Shown here piece by piece: positions 14,353 through 25,945 of a DNA stretch of 64,000 nucleotides. Location: NCBI GenBank assembly GCA_900642245.1, contig CAAAJI010000019.1, forward strand, positions 142,359 to 206,358, given 5' to 3'. The stretch is from Fragilaria radians. Taxonomy: Eukaryota; Bacillariophyta; Fragilariophyceae; Fragilariales; Fragilariaceae. Within the stretch, counting starts at the first letter, position 1. Each line of letters begins with the position of its first letter. Under the pieces are notes generated by a model, which worked only from the letters and a program-made list of their open reading frames with translations, was not told where the DNA came from and did no database searches. The position numbers and the translations under genes were made by a program.

Positions 14353-15993
14353 ATGATGGGAGGATGGAAAAGCTTCGCTGGAAGCGATGCTCCAAGAATG
14401 GAGAATTCATCTTGCGATAGAGGATCCGATTTTATCACTTCCCCCTCGTTTGTTGCTGATTCTAGTAATCAACATCTGCAGCTTAGTGAAAAGGAAAATG
14501 TTGCTTCCCTTATGAATACGAAGTCATGTCCAGAAAAAGGATCTGGAATTAGAATCTGGGTAACTCTTTTCATCTTCTTGGCAACCGTGGCGCTCTTTCG
14601 AAATAACTTATCGGAAACATTAGTCCCCATCAGGATCTCCTCAGGTATTTCATTTATGCAAAACTCGAATAATCAACATGGAAAAGCAAAACGTGTTGGT
14701 GGTGTGTTCTCAAATATAGGAGTTTCCAACGATCGCGTCCATTTAAACGAAGGATTAAGGTATTCTTCGACAGTTCAATCTGAATCATCCGTGTTTTTCA
14801 GCTTACAACGAGACTTAAATGAGGAAAAGCAGGGTAGATCTGGAGATTTAAGTGATAATTCATTGAGCGAGAATGAAATACAACAGACAGCCTCGAATCA
14901 CGCTGATCTTTATCATAATACAAAATCCAAGGATCGCGAAAGTTCTAGAGAAAATTATCTTCGCCGTCGTCTGCAAGACACTAAAGTATCTGCTGTGTAT
15001 GAATCAATGAATGAGAATGAGCTTAGTGCATACGTTTCCGAACACCCCCTATACCAAAGATTGGTGGGCGTTGAGGAAGATCTGCCTTTCGACCCCGCTA
15101 CACAGATTCCATTTTTCTTTCACATTCATAAAAGTGGTGGATCCAGTATGAAGCATATTTTCATGTGCTTAGGATTAACACAAACAAGGCGAGGTAATGT
15201 CGATGGTTGCAGTGATCAAGCAGATCATTTAGAAGTTTGCTCTTCACAATGGGGACAATCAGTCAACGCAGATGCATCGTCACCCGAAGGCATTGAACGC
15301 ATACAAAAGCTTGGACTACTCGACATGAATATTCCGAATTTGGTGGTCACATCGAGCCGATTTTATGAAGCGCTAAGTATATTTTCTCCCAATCGACGTG
15401 GTCGACTTTTTCTTTTACTTCGTGATCCAGTGGAACGAGCAGTTTCTAAGTACTATTACAGTCGAATCGCAAATTGGGAAAGGAATTATAATCCATTAAT
15501 TGCCAACATGACGATGCTCGAATATGCCAATTCACGTTACTACTTCGACAATTGGGTCACTCGTCGCTTAATTCATAAAATGAACCCTCTTGAATCTATC
15601 ACAGACGCAGATCTTAGATTGGCGAAAGAAATAGTTAAACAAAAAGCTTTCATACTACTAACTGACTTATTCGAACCTTCGATCTATCGAATGTTTCAAT
15701 ATTTTGGTTGGGGATTGACAGCTAAAAATCATTGGTGCGGAATTAAGTATGCGAAGGTTGACCCAATAAACCAAAATCCTCACCCTGTACCAGAGATTGG
15801 TTCTCCAGAATGGTTGGCATTCCGCTACAGAAATTTTATTGATTTTCAACTGTACCAATACACGGCTGATCTTTACCACTTCCAACAAACTCAATTTCTG
15901 AGTAGCAAGTATGGTCCATTAATACTTCCTCCAGCCAATGATGCAGGATGCTCTGTGGAAAGCGGATGCAAAGAAGTAGATGATCAATCTTAA
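14353..15993 (+). CDS. Golgi-type membrane sulfotransferase-like protein
   Basis: Intronless, 546 residues. A short cytoplasmic head is followed by one hydrophobic segment at about 65-84 (IRIWVTLFIFLATVALF), which gives type II topology, then a Ser/Asn-rich stem. The catalytic domain starts near 250. IPFFFHIHKSGGSS (about 251-264) is the 5'-phosphosulfate loop, and LFLLLRDPVERAVSKYYY (about 351-368) is the 3'-phosphate loop that binds PAPS. This is the arrangement of Golgi carbohydrate sulfotransferases. The likely job is sulfation of secreted or cell-surface glycans, which are abundant in diatoms; the acceptor sugar cannot be read from the sequence. Two Cys-rich patches (CLGL..GCSDQ..EVC and GCSVESGC near the C-terminus) may form disulfides. 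There is an in-frame ATG at the next codon-region, but the first ATG keeps the head short. Confidence 0.8.
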   Translation: MMGGWKSFAGSDAPRMENSSCDRGSDFITSPSFVADSSNQHLQLSEKENVASLMNTKSCPEKGSGIRIWVTLFIFLATVALFRNNLSETLVPIRISSGISFMQNSNNQHGKAKRVGGVFSNIGVSNDRVHLNEGLRYSSTVQSESSVFFSLQRDLNEEKQGRSGDLSDNSLSENEIQQTASNHADLYHNTKSKDRESSRENYLRRRLQDTKVSAVYESMNENELSAYVSEHPLYQRLVGVEEDLPFDPATQIPFFFHIHKSGGSSMKHIFMCLGLTQTRRGNVDGCSDQADHLEVCSSQWGQSVNADASSPEGIERIQKLGLLDMNIPNLVVTSSRFYEALSIFSPNRRGRLFLLLRDPVERAVSKYYYSRIANWERNYNPLIANMTMLEYANSRYYFDNWVTRRLIHKMNPLESITDADLRLAKEIVKQKAFILLTDLFEPSIYRMFQYFGWGLTAKNHWCGIKYAKVDPINQNPHPVPEIGSPEWLAFRYRNFIDFQLYQYTADLYHFQQTQFLSSKYGPLILPPANDAGCSVESGCKEVDDQS

Positions 15994-17555
15994 TCTCCGT
16001 ATCACTCATTATTCTCATTCTGTAATTTTTCTAAGTTCCATTTTTCCTTGCAAGGTTTTGAAAAGAAAGTCAAGTCCATTACGACTAAAGAAGTTAATTC
16101 TTAACGTTAAACTTTACACTTTTACAACGCAAAACAGATTGAATGATCACCAAGAGAGTTTATATTTGCTCATTTGAATAAATTAAATTGTGTTTTACAC
16201 GAGTTGTAATGATATTCATTGTCCATCAATTCCACGGATTCTTTCACCAATAGCAAAAAGGGGTCCTCCATCAAAGGAAAGGTAATGTGAGATACGAATA
16301 TCTAAGGTATTGAGTAATGTTTTAACCTCACGGTGTTTCAAAGTCGAACTGACCATGTGCCTCTAGCTTGATTAGCGTAAATACAGAAGTCATGTTGCCA
16401 AAAAAGGTTAGAGAAAAGGAAACTAAAAAAAGATACCTGAATCGATTTTATTCATTTTAGAAGCAGCTACATTGCAGAGGAAAGAACAAACTAAGAAGCA
16501 AACATCCAGTCTACTACAATATGAATGAAGGTAATAATCTATAAAGGTTTGTTTTTATACCTCGCTTTATGTTTTGATTCGCGATCAAATTTTCAAGATT
16601 ATATGCTCATGAGGTATGCAACTCTCATACCATCAAGCTTCAGTTCGAAACTTCATAGTTTTTTCTTACGTTTGTTTACAAGACAACGCTCAAGGTACTT
16701 AAAATATAGGAATATATCTGCTTATAGATTTTCATCTTGCCTTCCATTACCCTCTATCATCGCAAATACGCTTCAGTTTCATAATGGACAAACATTCAAG
16801 GCTGATGATCTGATTGATGTAAAGAATCTATTTTGGCAAACAAATCAAAAGTGGAATTAAGTAGCAATTCAAGATTCTCAACAAATGAAGGAGGTTATAG
16901 GAATACAAACATTCAACTAACCATAGTACCTTTGCTGAGGCAGGATGATAGATACTTCAATTACAAAGCAACCAAAATTGTCCATTGGCACCGATGAGAT
17001 TGGAAGTATACTAAAAAGTAAAGCATTATTTCTTATTATATTGTTTATGATGATTCTTTGTGAAATATTATCTTATGCCTTCCTATAGTTATTTCTTGCA
17101 TCTGTTGACCTTAAAAACTTTTCAGATTGTGTTAATTTATTGTAGTTTTGAATCACAACGTATCACAAGACCGTCGCGGGGGTATTATTGATGGAAAAAC
17201 ATAAGGAACGATAAACTATCGTACGTGGTTGGAGCGAGTGCTAGTCTAGTTTTTAGTACGAGTAGTTACTTGAATCCAGATGTTGACAACTGAGAAAGAA
17301 CGATGTCATGATGACGTATACTCCTTGAGGTTTGGTTTGGTTTGACTGACGTAGCTGTAGGTATCGAACGTTGTGAATTGTTCTGCTTCTTTCTCTCGAT
17401 AACTCATCGTATCGTCATTTTTGGTACGTGAAGTACAAGATTGTTTTCGTTTCGTGGACAACAACTAAAAATCCAAACAATCAAGTTTTCATTTGACCAT
17501 CCCCTTTTTTCTATTTTTCCCAAGAGTGAATATATATATTGATTAGATACGAAAT
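15994..17555. other. Intergenic, nothing recognised
   Basis: About 1.6 kb. A 111-residue frame at 16525-16860 has no domain or coding-like bias and is not called. The 3' end carries a T/C-rich leader and a short TA repeat just before the aminotransferase start. Confidence 0.45.
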
Positions 17556-19156
17556 ATGTCGGCTACTGCATCAGTTGGAAAGTCAGTTGGACGTGGTGCC
17601 TTGGCACAAGCGTCGAAACTTTGGCCACATAAAAGTCCAGCATTAACGGTATGTGTAACATTTGATAACATGCTTGAATCTTGACTTCAACCTACTGGAT
17701 TGAATGCTCTAACTGTATCTGACGCTTCGTTGTCATCTTTCTCAATTTCAATTACTAGAAAGTTGTGGATAATGCCTCCAACCTTACTTTATCACCAGAT
17801 CATGATCTTCCAATGGGTTCATGGTCAAGTGATCAGATACGGGATGCTGTAACTAACAATTGCATGCTGACTTGGGCTCCAGGGAAGGCACGTCACGCTA
17901 CTCCTATCATTCGACATGGTGAAGGAGTATATCTTTACGATGACAATGGAACACGATTTCTGGATTGGACGTCTCAAGCCGTTTGTTCGAACATGGGCTA
18001 CTCTGTCCCATCTTCAGTCATTGATGGAACTATGAAGCAGATGACTGAACTTCCGTACGTGTATGGTGGTTTGGCTATCACAGAAGTTAGAGCACGGTTG
18101 AGTAAACTGATTGCAGATCTTCTCCCTGGAGATCTACAGGGTATGGTCTTTCCATCCTCAGGTAGTGAAGCTAACGAAGCTGCCATTATGATGGCTCGTC
18201 GTTACACAGGAAAGTTCAAGGTCATCAACTGGTATCGTAGTTACCACGGAGGGACCACAAACTCGCAACAGGCTACTGGAGATTTCCGTAGATGGTACGG
18301 TGGAGACACAGTGCCAGGCTTTGTAAAAGCATTTAACCCATATCCTCTCTTTTTTGATTTTGCTGGTGAGTCAGAAGAGGAACGAACTCAAATGGCGCTC
18401 AACATGCTTGAGGAGCAAATTTTAAATGAAGGACCAAACACCATTGCAATGGTGCAATTTGAATCTGTTGTCGGAGGAGGTGGAGTCCTAGTTCCTCCAA
18501 AGGGCTATATGCAAGGTGTCCGTGCAATTTGTGACAAATACGATATTCTCATGCATTGCGATGAAGTCATGGTTGGATTTGGACGGACTGGAAAGCTTTT
18601 TGGATTTCAAAACTACGAGGGAGTTATCCCTGACATTGTCACATCTGCCAAAGGTCTCACTTCTGCGTTGCTACCAATTTCAATGTGCGTAACGCGAAAG
18701 CATATTATGGAAGCCTTTGAGGACAAACCACTAGGATGGGGATCGACATATACTGCGCATCCTGTTGCTATGGCTTGTGCTTATGAAAATGTCAAGTACC
18801 TGATTAAGGAGGATATTATTGGTCATATTCAGCGACTAGAACCAACTTTCAGAAATGCAATGAAGACTACTGCGGAGAATCACCCCTCCATCAAGCAGTG
18901 GCGACACGTTGGTATGTTTGGTTGCTTCGATGTGCAGCTTCCTGATGGTGCCAATCCTCAACTCCAACACACTGCAATTGATAAGGCATTTGTGGAATAC
19001 AAGAAAGCTTATACCGCTAATGGGCTTATTGGTTTGCTACGTCCACCGCATTTGCATGTGGCACCACCTCTTATCATTTCCGAGGAAGAGCTACTTGATG
19101 GATTTGAACGTCAAGATAAAGCCTTGTACGTTTTGGATGAAGCCTTGGGTTATTAA
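17556..19156 (+). CDS. Class-III PLP aminotransferase (omega-type)
   Basis: Two exons, 17556-17648 and 17759-19156, with a 110-base GT-AG intron in phase 0; the product is 496 residues. Exon 1 encodes MSATASVGKSVGRGALAQAS.., basic and without acidic residues, consistent with a mitochondrial presequence. Fold type I class-III features follow: FPSSGSEANEAAIMMARRYTG (PLP phosphate loop), WYRSYHGGT, HCDEVMVGFGRTGKLFGFQ with the PLP-ring Asp, and TSAKGLTS with the Schiff-base lysine K329. The general look is that of taurine-, beta-alanine- or other omega-amino-acid:pyruvate transaminases. The exact amino donor is not decidable here. A role in nitrogen or osmolyte metabolism in mitochondria is inferred. 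It converges with the ion channel gene. Confidence 0.87.
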
Positions 19157-20013
19157 TTTGAAAATTGACAGTAGTAGAGATATGTACATGAAGAGCGTTT
19201 TTCATCCTTATAGAAAATTTTAGTAAACTGGATATTAGGTTTGATCATGTTTTGACTGGAAAACAATTAAATCTGCATAAGCTCAAACAGTTGAATAGAC
19301 GTGTTTTCATCAATCCTCCTCTAATTACGATTCAAGCTTGGGAAAAAATCCGTATAGTAAATCCAAATTAGGAAAGCTGTGATTGAAACTAACTTTGCAG
19401 GGATCACTTTATATCGTTTTCATGGTTGCGCTAGAACAGTAGCAAGTTATGAAATAATTCGGAGAAAAATGTCTCATCCTATTCAACCTTGGACATTAAA
19501 AGTTTTGAAACATTTGTAAAAACCAATGGTGGAAGAGAACTTGGCATTCATGTTTATTGTCTGTGAGTGAAAATCATGTTACAATGAGTAAACTTTAGTA
19601 ACATAAATCATTATTTATATCAATCACTTCCCTAATCACATGACATCTGCAATATCTTACGGTTAATCTCATTGCTTTAAACTTTTCTTGCTATTATTCA
19701 GTACAACCATCACTGGGAACCCGCAAAATGTCTTACACCCGCCACAATGCTATTTGATTAGGGATTCTCCAGCTGCTTAACCTTTTGTGGAAATTTCAAG
19801 ATAACTATCAAGTACGTGAGCAATGACATAGATTCAAGTCCCAATATAATCTGATATGCGACGTACAAACTCCGACTTCAAAGGTGTCACAATCTACATG
19901 CTTGAGTTCTCTTCTAGCTTACAAGAATCTTCTAAAAATGTTATTTAACTTAGCAATTTGACTATTTAGTATTTCTAATTTGGTTGCATCATTGTTATTG
20001 TATCATTCCCTTT
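19157..20013. other. 3' intergenic region, nothing recognised
   Basis: 857 bases of AT-rich sequence between two convergent genes. No ORF, repeat or RNA gene was recognised. Confidence 0.5.
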
Positions 20014-23000
20014 TCAACACGTGTGGTGCAAGCAAGATGATAAATGTAGGTCACGTTTCGAATTTTGATCCACGAGTCCTTGAATGGCTTGATGCAAAGC
20101 AATCAAATTTCTTTCCTCCATTGCCTTCAGTTCCGTCATAATTTCTCTTCTAAAATTTGAGAGACATTTCTCTACGTTATTTGGTTCAGCAATAGCGGCT
20201 TGCAAACTCGACATTTGGTTTTCCATGCGCCAATTACTTTTATCAGAGATGCGTTCCATCTCACCTTGAAGATAATTCAGTCTGCCTTTCCAATCATCCT
20301 TTTCTCCACGATGAAGCATTTTATTGCTACCCGATGTTCCTAAAAGTCGAAACATCGTTTGCTGAAAACATTTATACCATGGCGAGGTTTGCAACTTTTC
20401 AATATCATCATCTTCATTGGAGTCTTCCGCACCTCGCGAGAGAAATAGCATTATGGCTGCAAAGAGAAGTACATTGACAAAGACACTAAGAAAGCTGTAG
20501 AACAGGTTGCCATACCTCACGCCGAAATACGATCCAATAACCTCACTTATGAGCCAAAAGAAAATCACTAGCAAGGAAAGAAAGAAAAAAATGGCTGACC
20601 CACGACTCCATCCTCTATTCCACAGGAAGTCAGGAATCTTGTAGAAGCTTGCCTCATCCGCATTCTGAGTAACATCTTGATGAGAGCGTAAGAGATTCTG
20701 AAAGGAAACTAGCTCAGCAATGAGAAGTACCCTTGCACGTCCAAAAAGGCAGTGAGAACGGACCAAGCATTTTTCATATGAGTCGGAAACAATTGCGATC
20801 AGAATATTCAATAGAATGATGACGACCATGAAGCTGAAGAAAATAAGCAGGAAGACTGAAAAGCCAGTTGTAAACGTATCTCGGTTGAAATCTACAAATC
20901 CTCCTAGATTTCCCAAAATTGTGTAAAGTCTGAGGTAGTATTCAGACTGGGAGCATTGAAGGCTATTCTCTTTAAACGTGGCATCTGTTGCACATTTCGA
21001 AGGAAGAAGAACTGTGAAGAACATTTGAGCGAAGCAAGCAACTAGAGCACCTAAAATAATCAGAAACCACATGATATCCTTGCATATTTGTAATATTGCC
21101 AGCACAAATGTTGCAAGTTGAATGTTCAAAGACTTTAAAAGACTTAACGCTCTCATCCAAAGACATCCCGTGGTCACAGCAAGGAAAATACGAAGTGGAT
21201 CAATCGCGTCAAAGTCGAGTGAATCGGAAAAATGAATTCGAAGTAATATAGTACTCAAGAGAGTAAATGCAGTGGAGAGGATATCGGCTATATTCCAGAT
21301 ACTCCAAAGGTACACTCGAGCTTGACGTGTATGCTCCAATATTGTAACGCACTTTCCAAGCTCCCGTATTACAAAATAAAATATACCGGTGTTCGTCACA
21401 TAGATCCATCTAAGTGTACTCTCGGGAGACTCACCTAAGAGAAACTTGTTAACACTTAAGCGAAATCCGATCACCATGACACCGAAGAAAAAGAAATCAC
21501 AAAAGACAACAGTGACTGCAAAAGGTTTTGAAATCATTTTGTCTAATACTGTCTGAACAATTGTGGTTGTCGCGGCTTCTTCAATCTGTCGTTCTTCTAG
21601 AGCCAAAAGAGATGGAATAAAGCTTTCAAGTTGGACAATCGCATCCAAGATTTCATGATCTTCTTTGAATTTGATAGAAGAAGTGGTGTCAGAAATGTAA
21701 TGCAAGTATGTTAGTCCGCATCGGGATATCGCCTTGACTGGGCTTTGAAGCATTAAATTGATCCAAGGTCCGACTGAAGCCCGGTGAAGAACAACTCGTT
21801 TGAAGAGACTAGAGCTAAGTACCCAATCTCGATCGCATTCGTCTTGAATTAAAAATACAGACATGACAAAGTTGGGGATGCTTGCAATGGACTCAATTAC
21901 CTTTGCTATCAAATCGCTGACAGAATCAGTATCCATAACACTGCGAAACGATGCGATTGCTACATCAAACGTATCTGATTTAACTGCCTCAAAGTGCGGC
22001 CTGTCCCTGCGTATCCCCCGCTTAGAGGTTTTAGCGTCGCGCTCCTCTAAAATTTCTAAAGCAGTCGACAGCAGTTTTATTGAACATTTTGCAGATGCTG
22101 ACAGTCCGACCGGATCCAGTGGCAACATACTAGGTGTACAAGGATCCATTGCAGATCCCTCTGGTGCAGTACCATCCTCTATACCACTCACTTCGTCTTC
22201 ATTTTCACGAGAGTTAGTCGGAAAATTAAGGGACTTTCCTGCCCAAGTCATCGCAGAAGTGACTGTCATCGTTGTTGAAGTCCACATGTTGTGTAAAGCC
22301 TCATTAGCTGCTCCGTTCTTTCGTTGAGAGTTACTTGATAGTGTTCGGTTTGAAGCACTAGCTTTGATAGAATAGATTGTGCGAGTCCATTCAGCAAGAG
22401 AGCTTTCAAAGGGTATGTATCCATTGACATCCTTCCAAATAATGCCCGCAGGATTGGTGGTTAATAGCGCGTCCAGGAGAAACTTGGATAATTTCTTCTC
22501 AACCGAGATATCTCGACTGAATGAAGCCACATGACCTATGTCCTGAAAATCATCATCACAATCCACTGATGCAAAAAGTGAACTAGCTAATGTATGATTC
22601 TCAGACAAGACATGAATGGGAGCTCTTCCCTTTGCATCTTTTGTTGATGCAGGTACAGATAAATCGCGACCTCGGATGTTAGAGCTATGCAAGAAATCGA
22701 TTAGATCATCAACATCTTTTGCTGTGTAGCAAATACTGTGAAGGGAAGTTGGAGGGTGATAGATCTTTTCACTTTTCATTAGTTCTGATTGAGCCTTTGA
22801 TCGTGTAAATGCAGGTCTGAATATTTCACCAGGAGATTTTGATGAGGGCGCAGTGAAAGCTTTTCCAGGTGATTGCGTTAATATTTCAGGATTGTTATGC
22901 TCCGTTGCTTGATTGTTATCATCCTCGTCCTGGATCGAAGCTTCGACACTCTCAATCAAACACACATCAAGCCTTGTATTTTCTCTATCTCCCCTAAAAC

Positions 23001-23268
23001 CTACTCGACGAGACTCGGTAGGGCGATGAGGCGAACGTGTGAAAGGCGCTTTATGATTTATAAATCTATTTTCTTTTCCTTCAGTGGAGAAAGTGGTAGA
23101 TGATTTGCGCTTCGGTGTGCTACCTCCTTCATAAGGAATTTTTGCTACGCTGCATTTCTGTGATTCAGCCAAACTCTCTTGTTCAACTTCAGAAACACAG
23201 TCAAGAGCAGAGGGCATAGTCACAATTGATGTCGACCAGCGACAGCTATTTGCTGCGTTACTATTCAT
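20014..23268 (-). CDS. TRP/polycystin-like cation channel
   Basis: Intronless, 1084 residues. The first 550 or so residues are cytosolic, rich in Ser/Thr/Asp, with a weak ankyrin-like stretch (KDAKGRAPIHVL, about residues 205-225). From about residue 577 six hydrophobic segments follow in ion-transport order. S4 lies near LRIFLAVTTGCLWMRALSLL, and a pore loop near YYLRLYTILGNLGGFVDFN. S6 is FSFMVVIILLNILIAIVSDSYE, typical of TRP and polycystin channels. Two further hydrophobic segments (about 893-940, FFFLSLLVIFFWLISEVIG and FYSFLSVFVNVLLFAAIMLF) come after S6, which is unusual. The C-terminal 130 residues look like a coiled coil. The channel probably passes Ca2+ or mixed cations across a plasma or internal membrane. 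The selectivity and the gating stimulus are not readable. Confidence 0.8.
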   Translation of the reverse strand: MNSNAANSCRWSTSIVTMPSALDCVSEVEQESLAESQKCSVAKIPYEGGSTPKRKSSTTFSTEGKENRFINHKAPFTRSPHRPTESRRVGFRGDRENTRLDVCLIESVEASIQDEDDNNQATEHNNPEILTQSPGKAFTAPSSKSPGEIFRPAFTRSKAQSELMKSEKIYHPPTSLHSICYTAKDVDDLIDFLHSSNIRGRDLSVPASTKDAKGRAPIHVLSENHTLASSLFASVDCDDDFQDIGHVASFSRDISVEKKLSKFLLDALLTTNPAGIIWKDVNGYIPFESSLAEWTRTIYSIKASASNRTLSSNSQRKNGAANEALHNMWTSTTMTVTSAMTWAGKSLNFPTNSRENEDEVSGIEDGTAPEGSAMDPCTPSMLPLDPVGLSASAKCSIKLLSTALEILEERDAKTSKRGIRRDRPHFEAVKSDTFDVAIASFRSVMDTDSVSDLIAKVIESIASIPNFVMSVFLIQDECDRDWVLSSSLFKRVVLHRASVGPWINLMLQSPVKAISRCGLTYLHYISDTTSSIKFKEDHEILDAIVQLESFIPSLLALEERQIEEAATTTIVQTVLDKMISKPFAVTVVFCDFFFFGVMVIGFRLSVNKFLLGESPESTLRWIYVTNTGIFYFVIRELGKCVTILEHTRQARVYLWSIWNIADILSTAFTLLSTILLRIHFSDSLDFDAIDPLRIFLAVTTGCLWMRALSLLKSLNIQLATFVLAILQICKDIMWFLIILGALVACFAQMFFTVLLPSKCATDATFKENSLQCSQSEYYLRLYTILGNLGGFVDFNRDTFTTGFSVFLLIFFSFMVVIILLNILIAIVSDSYEKCLVRSHCLFGRARVLLIAELVSFQNLLRSHQDVTQNADEASFYKIPDFLWNRGWSRGSAIFFFLSLLVIFFWLISEVIGSYFGVRYGNLFYSFLSVFVNVLLFAAIMLFLSRGAEDSNEDDDIEKLQTSPWYKCFQQTMFRLLGTSGSNKMLHRGEKDDWKGRLNYLQGEMERISDKSNWRMENQMSSLQAAIAEPNNVEKCLSNFRREIMTELKAMEERNLIALHQAIQGLVDQNSKRDLHLSSCLHHTC

Positions 23269-23505
23269 AGACCCTTGTGTAAAAAAATAAAGTTATGTTG
23301 TCAAAGAATTTTGGCAGTTTGTGATCGAGACATGCTAATTTCAAACGAAGAAACCAAAAAACTGTAAGGCTTTATCCTGGTACTCAAATCGTGTGGAGCT
23401 ACACACGAGTTAGAAAAATTGATGATTTCTGATTTTTCAGGGGGACAGTTGTTTCCGCACCTTTTTTCCTAGGAACTAATTTTCCGTCGCTTATCCTGAT
23501 AGCCC

Positions 23506-23584
23506 GGTCGTTTTCTCCGCCAATAAAATAATTCGTCTCCGAGGAATAATTCTCCATAGTGTTTCATTGGCGGAGAAAACGACC
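23506..23584. repeat. Perfect 19-bp inverted repeat
   Basis: Arms ggtcgttttctccgccaat (23506-23524) and attggcggagaaaacgacc (23566-23584) are exact reverse complements, separated by 41 bases. The word tttctccgccaa occurs again near 23868. It could be a MITE remnant, a transposon end pair, or a hairpin in the upstream region of the channel gene (its start is at 23268 on the minus strand). Confidence 0.75.
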
Positions 23585-24426
23585 AGTTCACTGGGGAGGA
23601 AATGATTTATACAAGGGAATGTTAATTCAAAATTACTATTTTACGTATCCTGATTACCACACAGAAAACAAGCGTGAGCTTGACTATTCTTATATCTTCT
23701 ACCAGAATTTTCTTTGTACATTTTATCTCTGAGCAAAACGTGTAACATTAGCTGCAGGATCAAAATTGGATGAGCAATATTCAAAGATCGTTTGTTCTAT
23801 TCTTTGCGTTGTAGCACGCAGAGCAATAAATCATAGATTGCATCAAAGCTCACTAATTTCTCCGCCAAGCATTTAAGAAAAATGTCTCGGTTGTATTATT
23901 GAAATAAAACCTTCAGTTTTATATTTGGATATGGTGTGCGTAGAAAATGTAACAGCCTTCCTTCACACTTCGCCCTAACAAAATTTAAATGAGGAACAAA
24001 CATATACGATACTTAAGGTTTTTCTATGTTGAAATTTGCTTAAATTGCTAATTTTTTGCAAGAAAGCGACAGAGATCTTTGATTGCATTGTAGATGCTTT
24101 GCCAAAGGTGCTAGCCAAAGAGTTGAACATTGGCACTTATCTTGGAAAAGTTCATGCTTGGGCTCGTTTAAGTACTTATTGAAGAAATGTATCACATTAC
24201 TAAGATGAGCATGAGGGCAGACGTCAATTTATGACATCGCTCTATGCTGAGTGATGAATAGACACAATGAGAAATTATAATCTAATTTAGAGTATTCTAT
24301 AATTTTATCTTGTACCCTATTGTATCTTCAACTCTTGTGCAGCGTTAAACTTGTATCCACTTGTATCCTCAACTCTTATGACAAGCTGGATGTGATCTTC
24401 AACTCTGATGAAGAGTTGGCCTGCAA

Positions 24427-24770
24427 CAAAATTTGAACCATATTTTTTTCCCGTCTAATGAGACGGTCCTGGGTAACATTATGCAGATGCAGACCTTAAT
24501 GGGATTTGAGCGAATGAGTTTATATCTTTTTATCTATTAAAAATATTGTTTTTACCTTATGTGTAACGTTACTAAAATGATTAGTACTAGAGCGGTCCTG
24601 GCATGCATTGCACATGCCTTCCATTTCAAGCAATATTTACTCATCACTAAATTTGCACGATGAAATATTATGTATTATCATCCAAATTTGTGGGGGAATG
24701 GAAAAGGAGACTTAACTTGAACCTTCCTGGAAAAAAAATGTGTAAATACATAGAATATTCGAATTTTATG
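24427..24770. repeat. Diverged dispersed repeat, copy 1
   Basis: It shares with 25723-25945 a series of words in the same order: 'agacggtcctgg', 'caagcaatat', 'attatca(t/c)cca', 'gtgtaaa(t/c)aca' and 'tttacttgtaataac'-like. Copy 1 has about 115 extra bases (near 24471-24586) and a second 'gcggtcctgg' word. The element type is unknown. Confidence 0.5.
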
Positions 24771-25722
24771 TTTTTACTTGTACTAACAAAAGGGATGTCT
24801 CTGATACCGGTACAAAAAGACATCTCTTAGCCTAATAGTTTATTTATGGACTGGATATTGCTCATAACCTTTTCAAAATGGTACCATCATCTTGATTCAT
24901 ACGTCAGGTATGTCACTTGCTCCCAAGATCATATTTATCCTGGGGTTCTATTTAAATGGAGAGATTTGGTGGATAACATCTGTATGCAGCTGATAATCAG
25001 ATGCATCAGCATGTATTTGAAGCAGTTAACTGACATCTGGGTAAGATAAAGGTACCTCAGTTTCAATAACTTTCTTACGGCTTTCAAAAAAATGGTGATG
25101 GGTTGGAAGCCATTCAAACCTGACCTTGCTTGATGCAAGACTAGTCAATTGGGCTAGAAGTTCACTCCTGAAAATCCATGGAAGGGATCACGCCCCCAAT
25201 CTTTGGTATGTGAAGTAGGTGACGTTTAAGTAAGGCATTTAACGTTCCAAAATCAGGAACAAACTTACACTTACATTTTTCTGGACTATTACAATTGCTG
25301 GTGCAGCCATTCCTAAGTGTGGTCTTTGTTCACTACTCCAATATCCACCTATGTTGTAATCTCCTTGGGCAACTGTAGCTCCACTGATTGAGGAATTGTA
25401 TATGGACGCGCAGGAACTGGCTTGGGTCCTTTGTCCATCAATTGTTGCCTTATGAGGTCCGTGTTTTGTTCTCTTAATTTTCCATGAAAGATATGTTTCT
25501 ATTTTGGGTAATTGAAGCAACTGATGGTCTTCCTCTTGATTGAGGTTTTCACACATCTTGACTACTTCATTTAAAGCCATGGGTTATACTCTGCACCTGG
25601 GTTCTTAGTAGACCAAGAAAGCCTGTATATCAGTGTTCGCGGGTCAATTGCTGCCAAATAAACTTCATTCAGGGACTCTTGAGTATTCAATGGCCTCTGT
25701 CAAATTAGATGTTAGCATGATT

Positions 25723-25945
25723 TGAATCATACTATTTTTCTATCTAATTAGACGGTCCTGGAAAGCATTCCACTTACAAGCAATATCTAGTCATAAATGT
25801 GTTCGATGAAGTCGTATTGATTATCACCCAAATACGTGGGAGAAATGAATCGGACAGTTGACGTAACTTGTATCTTCTGTGAATAGCTGTGTAAACACAT
25901 CGAATATCCGTATTCTCCATGTTTACTTGTAATAACAATAAGAGA
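25723..25945. repeat. Diverged dispersed repeat, copy 2
   Basis: Direct-orientation relative of 24427-24770, sharing the ordered word series described there. It is shorter, without the central 115 bases. No terminal repeats or coding sequence are visible. Confidence 0.5.

Noticed and set aside
16525..16860. 111-codon frame between sulfotransferase and aminotransferase
   Set aside because: No domain, poor start context, and not distinguishable from chance.
25239..25580. 113-codon minus frame
   Set aside because: No domain, and it lies within a repeat-bearing region; possibly decayed element sequence.
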